Part shown: positions 9,803 to 20,808 of the stretch, piece after piece
How the letters are laid out: each line of letters begins with the position of its first letter
Position numbering within the stretch: the first letter of the stretch is position 1
Source: Yersinia aleksiciae
Lineage (GTDB): Bacteria; Pseudomonadota; Gammaproteobacteria; Enterobacterales; Enterobacteriaceae
Reading direction: 5' to 3'
NCBI RefSeq assembly: GCF_001047675.1
Contig: NZ_CP011975.1
Coordinates: 1,094,073-1,158,072, forward strand
DNA: 64,000 nt
The notes under the pieces: generated by a model
Databases searched by the model: none
Told to the model about the DNA's origin: nothing
Seen by the model: only the letters and a program-made list of their open reading frames with translations
Position numbers and translations under genes: made by a program

Positions 9803-10966
9803 TTACTGCTTAGCGCGCTCTTCCAGCATCACAACCGCTGGCAGTTTTTTCCCTTCTACGAACTCAAGGAATGCACCGCCACCAGTAGAGATGTAGGAGA
9901 TTTTGTCAGCAATGCCGAACAGATCGATTGCTGCCAGCGTGTCACCACCACCTGCGATAGAGAATGCTTCGCTGTCTGCGATTGCACGAGCAACGATTTC
10001 GGTCCCTTTACGGAAGTTAGGGAACTCAAACACGCCAACCGGGCCATTCCACAGAATAGTTTTGGCGTTTTTCAGGATCTCAGCCAGACGTTGTGCAGAC
10101 ACGTCGCCCAAGTCAAGAATTTGCTCATCATCTTTGATTTGATCAGCAGGTTTCAGTGTTGCAGCGGCAGTTTCAGAGAACTCGGTCGCAACACGAACAT
10201 CTGTTGGAACTGGGATATCGCAAGTTTCCAGCAGGCGTTTTGCTTCTGGAATCAGGTCTGCTTCGTACAGCGATTTACCGACATTGTGGCCTTGAGCGGC
10301 AACGAAGGTGTTTGCAATACCACCACCCACAATCAGCTGGTCAGCGATTTTAGACAGCGCACCCAGCACAGTCAGTTTGGTTGAAACTTTAGAACCACCC
10401 ACGATAGCAACCATTGGGCGCGCTGGGTTACCCAATGCTTTACCCAAGGCTTCCAGCTCTGCTGACAACAGCGGGCCGGCACACGCGATAGGGGCAAATT
10501 TACCCACGCCGTGAGTCGATGCCTGAGCACGGTGAGCAGTACCAAATGCATCCATTACATACACATCACAAAGTGCGGCATATTTTTTGGATAGCGTTTC
10601 GTCGTCTTTCTTCTCGCCTTTGTTAAAGCGAACGTTTTCCAGAACAACCAACTCGCCAGCTGCAATTTCAACGCCGTCCAGATAATCTTTCGCCAGACGT
10701 ACCGGAGCAGACAATTTGTCTTTCAGGTAGTTAACGACGGGCAGCAAGGAGAACTCTTCGTTGTACTCGCCTTCGGTCGGGCGACCCAGGTGAGAGGTAA
10801 CCATTACTTTCGCGCCTTGCTTCAGTGCCGCTTCAATGGTCGGCAAAGATGCACGGATACGCGCATCAGAAGTCACTTTGCCATCTTTTACCGGAACATT
10901 GAGGTCCGCACGGATCAGCACGCGTTTGCCAGCCAGATCCAGATCGGTCATCTTAATTACAGACAT
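9803..10966 (-). CDS. pgk: Phosphoglycerate kinase
   Basis: Pgk transfers phosphate from 1,3-bisphosphoglycerate to ADP. The product is 387 residues, the same as E. coli. It has the N-terminal substrate site [15 protein letters not shown], the hinge region with the glycine-rich [13 protein letters not shown], and the nucleotide site [13 protein letters not shown]. It sits between epd and fbaA on the same strand, and the shared upstream Cra-like operator suggests co-regulation with gluconeogenic and glycolytic flux. Confidence 0.98.
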   Translation of the reverse strand: MSVIKMTDLDLAGKRVLIRADLNVPVKDGKVTSDARIRASLPTIEAALKQGAKVMVTSHLGRPTEGEYNEEFSLLPVVNYLKDKLSAPVRLAKDYLDGVEIAAGELVVLENVRFNKGEKKDDETLSKKYAALCDVYVMDAFGTAHRAQASTHGVGKFAPIACAGPLLSAELEALGKALGNPARPMVAIVGGSKVSTKLTVLGALSKIADQLIVGGGIANTFVAAQGHNVGKSLYEADLIPEAKRLLETCDIPVPTDVRVATEFSETAAATLKPADQIKDDEQILDLGDVSAQRLAEILKNAKTILWNGPVGVFEFPNFRKGTEIVARAIADSEAFSIAGGGDTLAAIDLFGIADKISYISTGGGAFLEFVEGKKLPAVVMLEERAKQ

Positions 10967-11068
10967 GGTGAATCCTCTTGTTGATTCTCTTTAAAGTTGC
11001 ATAAGCTGCACATCAACGCTGATATAACCGCAGTAAATCACGGAAAAACAAGACGTTGGTATACCATA

Positions 11069-12085
11069 CTAGAAACCACTGCGGGCCATCGCCAATGTCG
11101 TATCCAACATTCTATTGGCGAAACCCCATTCGTTATCGCACCATACCAACGTCTTAATCAGGTGCTGCCCACTGACCCGCGTCTGCGTGCAATCGACAAT
11201 CGCACTGTGCGGATCATGGTTAAAATCGGTCGACACCAAGGGTAATTCCGTATAGTCAACTATACCACGAAATGAACCTCTTGCTGCCTTTTGCAAAAGC
11301 TGGTTAACCTCAGTCACACCAACCGGGCTTGTCACGCTAACGCTTAAATCGATAGCCGTCACATTGATGGTTGGTACCCGTACCGAGATAGCTTCAAACC
11401 TGTCGCAAAACTTCGGAAAAATACGGGTAATCCCTGCGGCCAGTTTAGTATCAACGGGGATAATCGACTGGCTTGCTGCTCGGGTACGGCGTAAATCTTG
11501 ATGATAAGCATCAATCACGGGCTGGTCATTCATTGATGAATGGATGGTGGTCACAGTGCCGGATTCGATACCATAAGCATCATCCAACAACTGAATAATA
11601 GGAATAATACAGTTCGTGGTACAGGAGGCATTGGAAACAATTCGATGCTCAGCCTGTAAATCCTGATGGTTAACCCCATAAACCACGGTCGCATCCAAAT
11701 CATGACCGCCGGGATGGGCAAACAGTACCTTTTTGGCACCGGAGGTTAAATGCGCCTCGCCATCTGCGCGGCTGCCATACACACCGCTGCAATCCAGAAC
11801 CACGTCAATTCCTAACTCACCCCAGGGTAACTGCCCGATCTCTGGCTGATGTATCAACCGGATAATATCGTCCCCGACGTATAAACTGTCACACTCCTGA
11901 CGAACATCCCAAGCGAACCGGCCATGGCTGGAGTCGTACTTCAACAGATGGGCCATCCCTTCCGCATTCGCCAACTCATTAATCGCTACCACTGAAATCT
12001 CTGCCCGGCGACCCGATTCATACAATGCGCGTAAAACGCTGCGGCCAATGCGGCCAAAGCCATTTATCGCTATGCGGATTGTCAT
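11069..12085 (-). CDS. epd: D-erythrose-4-phosphate dehydrogenase
   Basis: Epd is a GAPDH paralogue that oxidises erythrose-4-phosphate to 4-phosphoerythronate in pyridoxal phosphate synthesis. The product is 338 residues. It has the NAD-binding [19 protein letters not shown] and the catalytic cysteine segment [17 protein letters not shown]. The [10 protein letters not shown] stretch distinguishes Epd from GapA. It is the first gene of epd-pgk-fbaA. A Cra-like site lies 148 bp upstream of the start. Confidence 0.97.
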   Translation of the reverse strand: MTIRIAINGFGRIGRSVLRALYESGRRAEISVVAINELANAEGMAHLLKYDSSHGRFAWDVRQECDSLYVGDDIIRLIHQPEIGQLPWGELGIDVVLDCSGVYGSRADGEAHLTSGAKKVLFAHPGGHDLDATVVYGVNHQDLQAEHRIVSNASCTTNCIIPIIQLLDDAYGIESGTVTTIHSSMNDQPVIDAYHQDLRRTRAASQSIIPVDTKLAAGITRIFPKFCDRFEAISVRVPTINVTAIDLSVSVTSPVGVTEVNQLLQKAARGSFRGIVDYTELPLVSTDFNHDPHSAIVDCTQTRVSGQHLIKTLVWCDNEWGFANRMLDTTLAMARSGF

Positions 12086-12232
12086 GTTACTCCCTGATTC
12101 TGATTATTATCATGCAACCCTATAGCCTACTGCACCGCACCCTAAGATGTTAATCGTCTTATCACAATTCAGCCAGAATACAGCCGACTTTTTCCTCAGC
12201 GAATTTGGCTGAAACGGAAAACGAATCATGAC

Positions 12233-12244
12233 TGAAACGCTTCA
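12233..12244. promoter_or_regulatory. Candidate Cra (FruR) operator upstream of epd
   Basis: TGAAACGCTTCA matches the Cra consensus TGAAWCGNTWNA and is nearly palindromic. In E. coli, Cra represses the epd promoter of the epd-pgk-fbaA operon and releases it in the presence of fructose phosphates. The position is 148 bp upstream of epd. Confidence 0.65.
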
Positions 12245-12317
12245 GCCAGAATAAACCAAACCAATCATAAAAGGAATATCTGCCTGATAAAGGGCACAAT
12301 TCATCCATCAATTGGCG

Positions 12318-12345
12318 AAAAAAAAGACCGCCGGAGCGGTCTTTT
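12318..12345 (-). terminator. Rho-independent terminator of tktA
   Basis: AAAAGACCGC (12322-12331) and GCGGTCTTTT (12336-12345) form a perfect 10-bp stem with loop CGGA. On the minus strand it is followed by a run of eight T. Confidence 0.88.
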
Positions 12346-12406
12346 AACAGGCGTATTACCGGGATTATCATCACCGTTTACACGCTGCTCATTTTCGAGC
12401 GATAAA

Positions 12407-14401
12407 TTACTTCAACAGCGCCTGAGCTTTCGCCACCACATTTTCTACGGTGAAGCCAAACTCTTTGAACAGCAAGTCAGCTGGAGCAGATTCACCGAAG
12501 GAGTGCATACCCACCACTGCGCCATTCAGGCCGACGTATTTGTACCAGTAATCAGCAATACCCGCTTCTACTGCAACGCGAGCGCTGACAGACGATGGCA
12601 ATACAGATTCACGGTAAGCCGCGTCTTGTTTGTCGAATGCATCAGTTGATGGCATAGAAACAACACGCACTTTACGGCCAGCGGCGGTCAGTTGATCCGC
12701 AGCCGCAACCGCCAGTTCAACTTCAGAACCGGTCGCGATAAAGATCAGTTCAGGTTGGCCCGCACAATCTTTCAGCACATAAGCACCTTTAGAGATGTTG
12801 GCTAACTGCTCGGCAGTACGTGGCTGTTGTGCCAGATTCTGACGGGAGAAGATCAGTGCGCTTGGGCCGTCTTTACGTTCCAGGGCATACTGCCATGCCA
12901 CCGCAGATTCAACCTGGTCACACGGACGCCAAGTGCTCATGTTCGGCGTAACACGTAGGCTCGCCATCTGCTCAACAGGCTGATGGGTTGGGCCATCTTC
13001 ACCCAGACCGATGGAGTCATGGGTGTAAACGAATACGGTGCGGATTTTCATCAGTGCAGCCATACGCACTGCGTTACGGGCATATTCCACAAACATCAAG
13101 AAGGTCGCGCCGTAAGGGATGAAACCACCGTGCAGTGCGATGCCGTTCATGATGGCAGACATACCAAATTCACGGACACCGTAGTGAATGTAGTTACCGG
13201 CCAGATCGTCGCTCAGAGATTTAGAGCCAGACCAGATAGTCAGGTTACTTGGTGCCAAGTCAGCAGAGCCGCCGAGGAATTCAGGTAACACTTTACCGAA
13301 AGCTTCCAGCGCATTTTGTGAGGCTTTGCGACTAGCAATGTTAGCCGGGTTAGCTTGCAGCTGTTCGATGAATTTCTTCGATTCAGTCGCCCAGTTAGCT
13401 GGCAGCTCACCGCTTACGCGACGTTTGAATTCAGCAGCCAGTTCTGGATAGGCTTTAGCATAAGCGGCGAACTTCTCGTTCCAGGCCGCTTCTTTCGCTT
13501 GGCCCGCTTCTTTAGCATCCCACGCAGCATAGATATCCTGCGGGATTTCGAATGGAGGGTATTTCCAGCCCAGTGCGACACGGGTTGCCGCAACTTCATC
13601 GGCACCTAATGGTGCACCATGTGAATCATGAGTACCGGCTTTCTTCGGTGAGCCAAAACCAATAATGGTTTTGCACATCAGCAAGGATGGCTTGTCGGTC
13701 ACTTTGTGGGCTTGTTCGATGGCGGCTTTGATGGCGTCAGCGTTATGACCATCAACACCACGAACAACGTGCCAGCCGTAAGCTTCGAAACGGGCAGCAG
13801 TATCATCGGTAAACCAACCTTCAACGTGACCATCGATAGAGATACCGTTGTCATCGTAGAACGCGGTCAGTTTACCCAGCTTCATGGTGCCAGCCAGAGA
13901 GCAAACTTCGTGAGAGATGCCTTCCATCATGCAACCGTCGCCCATAAAGGCATAGGTGTGGTGATCGACAACATCATGACCAGGGCGGTTAAACTGCGCG
14001 CCCAGCGTGCGTTCTGCAATGGCAAAACCAACGGCATTAGCGATGCCCTGACCCAGCGGACCAGTGGTGGTTTCTACGCCAGCGGTATAGCCATATTCTG
14101 GGTGACCTGGCGTTTTAGAGTGCAATTGGCGGAAGTTTTTCAGCTCTTCCATCGGCAGATCATAGCCAGTGAGGTGCAGCAGGCTGTAGATCAACATGGA
14201 GCCGTGACCATTCGACAACACGAAACGGTCGCGATCTGCCCAGTGTGGATTCGTTGGATTATGGTTCAGGTAATCACGCCACAGAACTTCGGCAATATCT
14301 GCCATGCCCATAGGGGCGCCCGGGTGGCCGGAATTCGCTTTTTGCACTGCGTCCATGCTTAGTGCGCGGATCGCGTTGGCAAGCTCTTTACGAGAGGACA
14401 T
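12407..14401 (-). CDS. tktA: Transketolase
   Basis: TktA is a thiamine-diphosphate enzyme moving two-carbon units among pentose-phosphate sugars. The product is 664 residues. It has the N-terminal [19 protein letters not shown], the ThDP/Mg motif [19 protein letters not shown], and the pyrimidine-domain signature around [19 protein letters not shown]. It lies upstream of epd on the same strand but has its own terminator. It links with rpiA and epd (erythrose-4-phosphate) found in the same window. Confidence 0.98.
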   Translation of the reverse strand: MSSRKELANAIRALSMDAVQKANSGHPGAPMGMADIAEVLWRDYLNHNPTNPHWADRDRFVLSNGHGSMLIYSLLHLTGYDLPMEELKNFRQLHSKTPGHPEYGYTAGVETTTGPLGQGIANAVGFAIAERTLGAQFNRPGHDVVDHHTYAFMGDGCMMEGISHEVCSLAGTMKLGKLTAFYDDNGISIDGHVEGWFTDDTAARFEAYGWHVVRGVDGHNADAIKAAIEQAHKVTDKPSLLMCKTIIGFGSPKKAGTHDSHGAPLGADEVAATRVALGWKYPPFEIPQDIYAAWDAKEAGQAKEAAWNEKFAAYAKAYPELAAEFKRRVSGELPANWATESKKFIEQLQANPANIASRKASQNALEAFGKVLPEFLGGSADLAPSNLTIWSGSKSLSDDLAGNYIHYGVREFGMSAIMNGIALHGGFIPYGATFLMFVEYARNAVRMAALMKIRTVFVYTHDSIGLGEDGPTHQPVEQMASLRVTPNMSTWRPCDQVESAVAWQYALERKDGPSALIFSRQNLAQQPRTAEQLANISKGAYVLKDCAGQPELIFIATGSEVELAVAAADQLTAAGRKVRVVSMPSTDAFDKQDAAYRESVLPSSVSARVAVEAGIADYWYKYVGLNGAVVGMHSFGESAPADLLFKEFGFTVENVVAKAQALLK

Positions 14402-14874
14402 GTTTTACTCCAGGTCGGATTAAAAAAAGCGTTCAAGTTTACCATTTTCTCAGACTCAGCATTGAAACGGCAATCACTAAAACCACATTGAGCTATAACT
14501 TCCATATTAATGGCTAATGGAATCTGCTGATTTTCAGAATTAAGCTATAGCTGTAACGCCCAAGGCAGGGTAACCTCGCTGCGTTTTTAGCCACACAATG
14601 AGCGGGTAAACACTCGAGGGGCCGGAATTGCTTGTTTTTGCAAACAGACCAGTACAAACCTTAGGTTGCAACCACAATTTAGGGCAAGACCTATTGCCGA
14701 CAGAGTAGAACAACCGCCGTCGATTCAACAGCTATTAATGCGATAGTTGACAAGAATACGACCGCTACTGTGGGCGAAGCACGATGAATAGATAACCACA
14801 GATAATGCGTTGCCGACACCAATAGAACTGCCCTATCCAATGATAAAAATGGCGTAACCACAGGAAAAAGTGTT
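14402..14874. other. tktA-loiP intergenic region, no gene recognised
   Basis: This is a 473-bp divergent promoter region between tktA (minus) and loiP (plus). It contains a TTGACA hexamer at 14747, but no good -10 lies 17 bases downstream. A 62-codon minus-strand frame at 14540-14728 has no ribosome site or recognisable similarity and is not called. Confidence 0.5.
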
Positions 14875-15627
14875 ATGAAAATTCGTACCTCTATGATTGC
14901 ACTGAGCCTAACAGCACTGCTTAGCGGCTGCCAAAATATGAATGCCGATGGCTTAATGCAGTCTGGCGCACAGGCATTTCAAGCCGCAACCCTAAGCGAT
15001 GCTGATGTCAAAAATCTCAGTGAGAAATCTTGCGCAGAAATGGATCAGAAGGCCCAAATTGCGCCAGCGGATAGCACTTACGGCAAGCGCCTGGCTAAGA
15101 TCTCGGCCGCATTGGGTGATAATATCAATGGTACGCCAGCCAACTATAAGGTTTACGTGACTAAAGATGTGAATGCTTGGGCGATGGCTAACGGCTGTAT
15201 TCGCGTCTATAGCGGCCTGATGGACATGATGACCGACAATGAAGTGGAAGGCGTACTCGGCCATGAAATGGGCCATGTGGCACTGGGTCATACTCGCAAG
15301 GCCATGCAAGTGGCCTACGGCACCACTGCCCTGCGCACCGCCGCAGCATCCGCCGGTGGCGTTGCTGGGCAACTTTCTCAGTCTCAGCTAGCGGATATAG
15401 GCGAGAAGCTGGTGAATGCCCAGTTCTCACAAAAGCAAGAGAGTGAAGCTGATGATTACTCATTCGATTTGCTGAAAAAACGGGGTATCGATCCTAACGG
15501 TTTGGTGACCAGCTTTGAAAAACTGGCGACCATGGAAGCAGGCCGCACCAGTAGCATGTTTGATGATCACCCCTCCTCGCAAGCGCGTGCCGACCATATT
15601 CGTCAACGCATTGCGACCGAAAAGTAA
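14875..15627 (+). CDS. loiP: Outer-membrane metalloprotease LoiP (M48 family)
   Basis: LoiP is a zinc metalloprotease lipoprotein, induced in E. coli at low osmolarity and cleaving Phe-Phe sites. The 250-residue product begins with a lipoprotein signal whose lipobox is LSGC with Cys19. The zinc motif HEMGH is at residues 130-134, and a downstream EADDYSFDLL supplies the third ligand Glu. It is called YggG in older annotation. It is a single gene between tktA and the speA region, as in E. coli. Confidence 0.94.
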   Translation: MKIRTSMIALSLTALLSGCQNMNADGLMQSGAQAFQAATLSDADVKNLSEKSCAEMDQKAQIAPADSTYGKRLAKISAALGDNINGTPANYKVYVTKDVNAWAMANGCIRVYSGLMDMMTDNEVEGVLGHEMGHVALGHTRKAMQVAYGTTALRTAAASAGGVAGQLSQSQLADIGEKLVNAQFSQKQESEADDYSFDLLKKRGIDPNGLVTSFEKLATMEAGRTSSMFDDHPSSQARADHIRQRIATEK

Positions 15628-15651
15628 ATCAAGCTAACTTATTAATGCAAA

Positions 15652-15673
15652 ACGCCCGTGATGATACGGGCGT
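15652..15673 (-). terminator. Terminator of the Rieske protein gene
   Basis: ACGCCCGT and ACGGGCGT form a perfect 8-bp stem with loop GATGAT. Only the minus-strand side has a short T-run. It lies between convergent loiP and the ferredoxin gene. Confidence 0.6.
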
Positions 15674-15703
15674 CATTGCTGGTAAGGTAAGGTCAGATTG
15701 AAA

Positions 15704-16033
15704 CTAGCCGCCCTCGCCCAAATTCACCTCCAGCTGATCGCCATTGATCCGCACCGGATAGATCACTAAATCCCGATCACCTGGCTCACGCAAGCACTGC
15801 CCAGTTCGGATATCAAACAACGCGCCATGCAAAGGGCATTCGATGGTCGCACCATCCACAAATCCCTGACTGAGTAATGCATTAGCATGGGGACAGATAT
15901 CTTCCATGGCGAAATACTCACCATCAACCAGATAAACACCAATCCTTTTATCCGCTGCCTGAGCGGAAAAAGGAGAGTCCTGCTTGACGTAATTGACCTT
16001 ACAGACGCTGAACCAGCCCATTGAAGCCCCCAT
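15704..16033 (-). CDS. Rieske-type [2Fe-2S] ferredoxin
   Basis: This is a small stand-alone Rieske domain protein of 109 residues, probably an electron-transfer component. The cluster ligands are visible as Cys47-Pro-His49 and Cys66-Pro-Leu-His69, in the order CPHANALL then CPLHGALFD typical of dioxygenase ferredoxins and NirD-like proteins. No oxygenase or reductase partner is adjacent, so its partner is unknown. ATG at 16021 is an alternative start, preceded by GGGGG. It lies downstream of speA, after that gene's own terminator, in the place held by speB (agmatinase) in E. coli. Confidence 0.85.
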   Translation of the reverse strand: MGASMGWFSVCKVNYVKQDSPFSAQAADKRIGVYLVDGEYFAMEDICPHANALLSQGFVDGATIECPLHGALFDIRTGQCLREPGDRDLVIYPVRINGDQLEVNLGEGG

Positions 16034-16115
16034 GTTGTTCGCCTAGTCACGATTAAAACCATTAATATGAGTGTGGTTGAGATTGGGTTAATTACCAGCG
16101 AGCGCACAAACAAAA

Positions 16116-16139
16116 AAGGGCGAACCGAAGTTCACCCTT
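16116..16139 (-). terminator. Rho-independent terminator of speA
   Basis: AAGGGCGAAC (16116-16125) pairs with GTTCACCCTT (16130-16139), including one wobble pair. On the minus strand it is followed by TTTTTTG. It separates speA from the Rieske gene. Confidence 0.8.
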
Positions 16140-16160
16140 AAATCATCATAAAACAAGATG

Positions 16161-18140
16161 TTACTCGTCTTCGAGGTAGGTATAGCCGTACAGACCTGCT
16201 TCAAACTCTTCCATAAACTGTGCTTGCAGCTCGGTGTCCAGATCAGTTTCTTTCACTTGATCGCGGAAATGAGCCAGCAGCTTCTCTGGATTCAGTTGAA
16301 CGTACTCCAGCATATCTGCGACGGTATCGCCCTCATCGGTTTGCTCAACTTCAACCGTGCCATCAGGGAAGACATACACATCAACGGCTGCCGTATCACC
16401 GAACAGGTTGTGCATATTGCCCAGAATTTCCTGATAAGCGCCGACCATAAAGAAGCCCAACAGTGGCGGGTTTTCTGCATCATATGGCGGCATAGGCATA
16501 GTGGTTGCTACCCCATCACCATCGATATAGTGGTCGATGGTACCATCGGAATCACAAGTGATGTCCAGCAACACCGCACGACGTTCTGGTGGCTTATCTA
16601 AACCTTCCAATGGCAAAACTGGGAACAGCTGATCAATGCCCCATGCATCCGGCATTGATTGGAACAGCGAGAAGTTAACATACAGCTTGTCAGCCATACG
16701 CTCTTGCAGCTCATCAATAATGGGCCGGTGCGCACGGTTGCTCGGGTCCAGCTGCTTTTGGATATCATTGCAAATGCTCAAATACAGCTCTTCAGCCCAT
16801 GCCCGTTGCTTCAGATCCAACATACCGTGAGCGTATTGAGTATGAACATCGTGCAAATCCATCTGGCTATCGTGCAACCATTCGCGCAGCGAGCGACGAT
16901 TTTCTGGCTCCTGCATTTCCAGCCAAGTATCCCACAGGCTTTCCAGCGCGCGTGGTGCATCGGCAGCGGGTGCCAGTGGCTCGTTGAACTCATTACGTTC
17001 TACGCCGATAACATTGGAGACCAGCACCGTGTGATGCGCAGTAACGGCGCGACCAGACTCAGTGATGACGGTAGGATGCGGCAGACCATGCTCATTACAG
17101 GCATCACCGATACCCCAGATAACGTTATTGGCATATTCATTCAAGCCATAGTTAACCGAGCAATCGGATTGAGAGCGCGTCCCTTCGTAATCCACACCCA
17201 GACCACCACCCACATCGAAGCACTGGATATTGACACCCAATTTGTGTAGCTCTACATAGAAACGCGCTGATTCACGCACGCCAGTAGAGATATCACGGAT
17301 GTTGGACAGCTGAGAACCCAAATGGAAATGCAATAATTGCAGGCTTTCCAGACTGTTGGCCTCACGCAGCATATCAACCAGTTGCAGCACCTGAGTGGCC
17401 GATAAACCAAATTTGGATTTTTCACCACCACTGGCCTGCCACTTACCGGAGCCTTGTGACGCCAAACGCGCACGGACACCCAAGCGCGGCACCACATTTA
17501 GGCGCTCGGCTTCTTCCAGTACCATTTTGATTTCTGACATCTTTTCGATAACCAGATAAACCTTATGGCCCAGCTTTTCACCGATTAATGCCAGACGGAT
17601 ATATTCACGGTCTTTATAGCCATTACAGACGATGACCGAACGGGTCATACCGGCATGGGCCAGAACCGCCATCATTTCTGCTTTAGAACCGGCTTCCAGC
17701 CCTAACGGCTCGCCAGAACTCACTAAGGACTCAATGACCCGGCGATGCTGGTTGACCTTAATCGGGTAAACCAGGAAGTAATCGCCCTCATAACCAAAGG
17801 ATTCACGCGCACGTTTAAACGCACCGTTAATTGAGCGCAGGCGGTGTTGCAAAATTTGTGGGAAACAGAATAACGCAGGCAGGCGCTGCCCCTGTTCAAG
17901 CTGCATTCCTTTGACCAGTTGTGCCAAATCGACACGAGCTTCACGAACATCGGGATCAGGGCAAACACTGATATGACCCAACTCATTGACGTCATAATAG
18001 TTGCCACCCCAATAGGCGACGTTATACGTGCTCAGCATCTTGCTGGCATTACGATCATTCATGGCAACCTCCTGCATGGAGCGTAAAGAAACATGTGCGC
18101 CCGCAGCTGACGGACGGCCAATCAAGTTATCATCAGACAT
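16161..18140 (-). CDS. speA: Biosynthetic arginine decarboxylase
   Basis: SpeA is a PLP enzyme converting arginine to agmatine, the first step of the agmatine route to putrescine. The 659-residue product is close to E. coli SpeA (658). It has the PLP-lysine segment [19 protein letters not shown], the FHLGSQ motif, the [14 protein letters not shown] phosphate-binding loop and the C-terminal DITCDSDG block. There is no speB (agmatinase) next to it. The agmatine-consuming aguA and aguB lie about 9-12 kb away on the plus strand. Confidence 0.98.
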   Translation of the reverse strand: MSDDNLIGRPSAAGAHVSLRSMQEVAMNDRNASKMLSTYNVAYWGGNYYDVNELGHISVCPDPDVREARVDLAQLVKGMQLEQGQRLPALFCFPQILQHRLRSINGAFKRARESFGYEGDYFLVYPIKVNQHRRVIESLVSSGEPLGLEAGSKAEMMAVLAHAGMTRSVIVCNGYKDREYIRLALIGEKLGHKVYLVIEKMSEIKMVLEEAERLNVVPRLGVRARLASQGSGKWQASGGEKSKFGLSATQVLQLVDMLREANSLESLQLLHFHLGSQLSNIRDISTGVRESARFYVELHKLGVNIQCFDVGGGLGVDYEGTRSQSDCSVNYGLNEYANNVIWGIGDACNEHGLPHPTVITESGRAVTAHHTVLVSNVIGVERNEFNEPLAPAADAPRALESLWDTWLEMQEPENRRSLREWLHDSQMDLHDVHTQYAHGMLDLKQRAWAEELYLSICNDIQKQLDPSNRAHRPIIDELQERMADKLYVNFSLFQSMPDAWGIDQLFPVLPLEGLDKPPERRAVLLDITCDSDGTIDHYIDGDGVATTMPMPPYDAENPPLLGFFMVGAYQEILGNMHNLFGDTAAVDVYVFPDGTVEVEQTDEGDTVADMLEYVQLNPEKLLAHFRDQVKETDLDTELQAQFMEEFEAGLYGYTYLEDE

Positions 18141-18923
18141 AATTCGCCTCTATTGCGATACTGACGATAAAGTCAGCCACTATCGCAGCTACAACCTGCA
18201 AGGACAACCCGCGTGAATGCCAAATTGGCAGGATAATACGCTGGAAAGCGCTATCCACGAGCGGTTTATCACTCAGCTATTCATTACCCAAAGGGTAAAA
18301 CACGTTTAAATGTAAAATACGTTTGACTGTAAATACGTATTGAGATTTTGTGAATCGGATTAGCCGCAAAGTCGTCAGGCTACTCGGATTCAGTGCTTCA
18401 GGCGGTGATTAACCTGCCCGCGAATCCTGAGTCGCACCCATATGGGTGTAACATCGGGTTGATGGTGTACAAGAAAGGAAGGTTGCAAGGGGGGATTGAA
18501 CGTCAGAACGACGCAGCTGTTGATGTGCAGCAACCAGTAGACAACGGATCATTAATCCAACCACCTCCACGCATGCCGCTCACAATGAACGGACAAGACT
18601 TTATTAATAGACAATTTAGGTCACAGTTTGATGACGCCGCCATTTAAGTGCTCATCTACAGTGATGCGCCCAACAATATTGAGAGCCCCTCACTGAGTGC
18701 AAAACACTAAAAATTGAGCAATGAGCGAATGTCATCTTCTGCCATCTTCATCATTGCGTATCAAATAAGCTGCGCGCGCAGTTTATACCTATAACGAGGG
18801 CAAAATGCAAAATGAAAATAGCCCGTAACTGTATCAAGCGGTAAATAAACTGAGGGACAACCGAAACAAGAAATATCTTGATGCAAAAAGCGCTGGCATT
18901 AAGGGCAAAATTTGGCCTAAAAT

Positions 18924-18955
18924 AGACGTCTAGATGTTAATACATCCATAGATTT
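18924..18955. promoter_or_regulatory. MetJ operator: four tandem met boxes
   Basis: Four consecutive 8-mers resemble the met box AGACGTCT: AGACGTCT (18924), AGATGTTA (18932), ATACATCC (18940) and ATAGATTT (18948). The first is a perfect match. MetJ with S-adenosylmethionine binds such tandem boxes co-operatively. They overlap the -35 region of the metK promoter, so SAM would repress its own synthetase. Confidence 0.85.
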
Positions 18956-18962
18956 TAATTGC

Positions 18963-18968
18963 TATAAT
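18963..18968 (+). promoter_or_regulatory. metK promoter -10 element
   Basis: TATAAT sits eight bases downstream of the last met box. The -35 position (about 18940-18945) falls inside the MetJ operator and is a poor match. The transcript would have a leader of about 165 nt before metK. Confidence 0.6.
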
Positions 18969-19142
18969 ACCCGTTACGTTATCAACGCTAACGGTTTCTC
19001 AATTGATAGACTGCTAAAGGCTTTGCCTAAAGGGGCGTTGTTCGGAGCAAAATCGCAAAAAGTCGGTGTAAACGCCACTTTCTGCTGTTGAACTCACACG
19101 CTATGCAGTGACATTTCACTTGTATTCAAGGTAAAGAAAATA

Positions 19143-20297
19143 ATGGCTAAACACTTATTTACGTCGGAATCTGTCTCTGAAGGGCATCCGGACAAAATTG
19201 CTGATCAGATTTCAGACGCCGTACTTGACGCAATTCTTGAGCAAGACCCAAAAGCACGTGTTGCCTGCGAGACCTATGTCAAAACGGGTATGGTATTGGT
19301 TGGCGGTGAAGTCACCACTAACGCATGGGTAGATATCGAAGAGATCACCCGTCGTACTGTGCGCGAAATCGGTTATGTCAATTCTGAGATGGGTTTTGAT
19401 GCTAACTCTTGTGCCGTTTTAAGCGCCATCGGTAAGCAATCTCCTGATATTAATCAAGGTGTTGACCGTGCAGATCCGCTGGAACAAGGCGCGGGTGATC
19501 AGGGCCTGATGTTTGGCTATGCCACTAACGAAACTAGCGTATTAATGCCAGCCCCCATTACCTATGCTCACCGTTTGGTTGAGCGTCAGGCAGCGGTGCG
19601 TAAAAATGGCACCTTGCCATGGCTGCGCCCAGATGCAAAGAGCCAGGTTACCTTCCAGTATGACGATGGCAAAATTGTCGGTATTGATGCGGTAGTGCTG
19701 TCGACTCAGCACTCAGAAGATATCAGCCTGAAAGATTTACAAGAAGCGGTGATGGAAGAGATCATCAAGCCGGTTCTGCCAGCCGAATGGCTCACTGCAA
19801 ATACCAAATATCATATCAACCCAACGGGTCGTTTCGTTATCGGTGGCCCAATGGGCGACTGTGGTTTGACCGGACGTAAAATCATCGTTGATACCTACGG
19901 CGGCATGGCACGTCATGGTGGCGGTGCATTCTCAGGTAAAGATCCCTCTAAAGTTGACCGCTCAGCCGCTTATGCTGCCCGTTATGTCGCGAAGAATATC
20001 GTTGCCGCAGGTCTGGCTGACCGCTGTGAGATTCAGGTGTCCTACGCCATTGGCGTGGCAGAGCCGACCTCTATCATGGTGGAAACATTCGGTACGGGGA
20101 AAGTCTCTGAGGATCAACTGATTACCCTAGTGCGTGAGTTCTTCGAACTGCGCCCTTATGGCCTGATCCAAATGCTGGATCTGCTGCACCCGATCTATCA
20201 AGCAACCGCCGCCTATGGTCACTTTGGTCGCGAAGAGTTCCCTTGGGAAAAAACCGACAAAGCCGCAATACTGCGTGATGCTGCGGGCCTGAAATAA
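19143..20297 (+). CDS. metK: S-adenosylmethionine synthetase
   Basis: MetK makes SAM from methionine and ATP. The 384-residue product matches the E. coli length. It starts [26 protein letters not shown] with the ATP site His in EGHPDK, and contains [12 protein letters not shown] and the P-loop-like [16 protein letters not shown]. The enzyme is a cytosolic tetramer using Mg and K. SAM made here also feeds polyamine synthesis after decarboxylation. Regulation by MetJ is indicated by the upstream boxes. Confidence 0.98.
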   Translation: MAKHLFTSESVSEGHPDKIADQISDAVLDAILEQDPKARVACETYVKTGMVLVGGEVTTNAWVDIEEITRRTVREIGYVNSEMGFDANSCAVLSAIGKQSPDINQGVDRADPLEQGAGDQGLMFGYATNETSVLMPAPITYAHRLVERQAAVRKNGTLPWLRPDAKSQVTFQYDDGKIVGIDAVVLSTQHSEDISLKDLQEAVMEEIIKPVLPAEWLTANTKYHINPTGRFVIGGPMGDCGLTGRKIIVDTYGGMARHGGGAFSGKDPSKVDRSAAYAARYVAKNIVAAGLADRCEIQVSYAIGVAEPTSIMVETFGTGKVSEDQLITLVREFFELRPYGLIQMLDLLHPIYQATAAYGHFGREEFPWEKTDKAAILRDAAGLK

Positions 20298-20325
20298 GTT
20301 TTAGTCCAGAAGATTCGAACTGTAA

Positions 20326-20350
20326 AAACCCCGCTGGCCGGGGTTTTTTA
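20326..20350 (+). terminator. Rho-independent terminator of metK
   Basis: CCCCG and CGGGG pair around CTGGC, extended by A-run/T-run pairing (AAAAA before and TTTTTT after). It is bidirectional in principle and could also end the minus-strand YeeE-family operon at 20363. Confidence 0.85.
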
Positions 20351-20362
20351 TGCGCACTGCTT

Positions 20363-20782
20363 TTATCGCTGCCGATATCTTTCGATCAAACTGAAGAGTG
20401 CCATTCCTAGCAGCATCGCGGCCACAAATATGATTCCCTTGATCATCCCTGCCCCCAACAACACCAGAGCAGGCCCCGGACAGATCCCCGCTAATCCCCA
20501 ACCTATGCCGAATAACAGGCTACCGCCGATTAAACGCCGATCGATATGGGTGGATGTTGGCCATTGTAATGGTTGCCCAAGCAAACTAACGCCGCGCTTT
20601 TTCGCCCAACCAAAACCAATAGTGGCAACCAACACCGCGGCCGCCATCACCAATCCCAGCGAGGGGTCCCACTGTCTGCTAATATCGAGAAAACCCAATA
20701 CTTTTGCTGGATTCGCCATGCCCGCAACAATCAGACCCAGCCCGAAAAGCAGCCCCGCCAGCAATGAGAAAAGTAAATTCAT
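20363..20782 (-). CDS. YeeE/YedE-family half transporter (DUF6691-type), second subunit
   Basis: This is an inner-membrane protein of 139 residues with about four hydrophobic segments. The glycine- and cysteine-bearing motif GIGWGLAGICPGPALVLLG is the YeeE/YedE thiosulfate or sulfur-species transporter signature. It is one half of a split transporter, with the other half encoded 26 bp upstream (20809-21240). It is often paired as PmpA/PmpB. It lies in a three-gene minus-strand operon with a BigR-like regulator and probably moves thiosulfate or persulfide-related sulfur. The substrate is inferred from family. Confidence 0.82.
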   Translation of the reverse strand: MNLLFSLLAGLLFGLGLIVAGMANPAKVLGFLDISRQWDPSLGLVMAAAVLVATIGFGWAKKRGVSLLGQPLQWPTSTHIDRRLIGGSLLFGIGWGLAGICPGPALVLLGAGMIKGIIFVAAMLLGMALFSLIERYRQR

Positions 20783-20808
20783 ATTCCCTTCCTAAGTCAG
20801 CTTATTTA

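Larger units (their letters stand above)
12086..12406. other. epd-tktA intergenic region
   Basis: This 321-bp gap holds the tktA terminator (12318-12345), the Cra-like box (12233-12244), and a second weaker Cra-like half-match at 12210-12220. A 70-codon minus-strand frame (12162-12374) has no ribosome site and overlaps the terminator, so it is not called. Confidence 0.6.
18141..19142. other. Long speA-metK intergenic region
   Basis: About 1 kb lies between divergent speA and metK. The metK side carries MetJ boxes and a promoter (18924-18968) and a leader of about 165 nt. A perfect 14-bp palindrome CACCCATATGGGTG is at 18435-18448. An 84-codon plus-strand frame (18393-18647) has no ribosome site or recognised similarity. 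E. coli has small yqgB-D genes here, and I could not recognise equivalents. Confidence 0.5.

Noticed and set aside
12162..12374. 70-codon minus-strand ORF between epd and tktA
   Set aside because: It has no ribosome site, no similarity I recognise, and it overlaps the strong tktA terminator and the Cra-like site.
18393..18647. 84-codon plus-strand ORF in the speA-metK gap
   Set aside because: No ribosome site, unusual composition and no recognisable motif; E. coli small genes at this place do not match.
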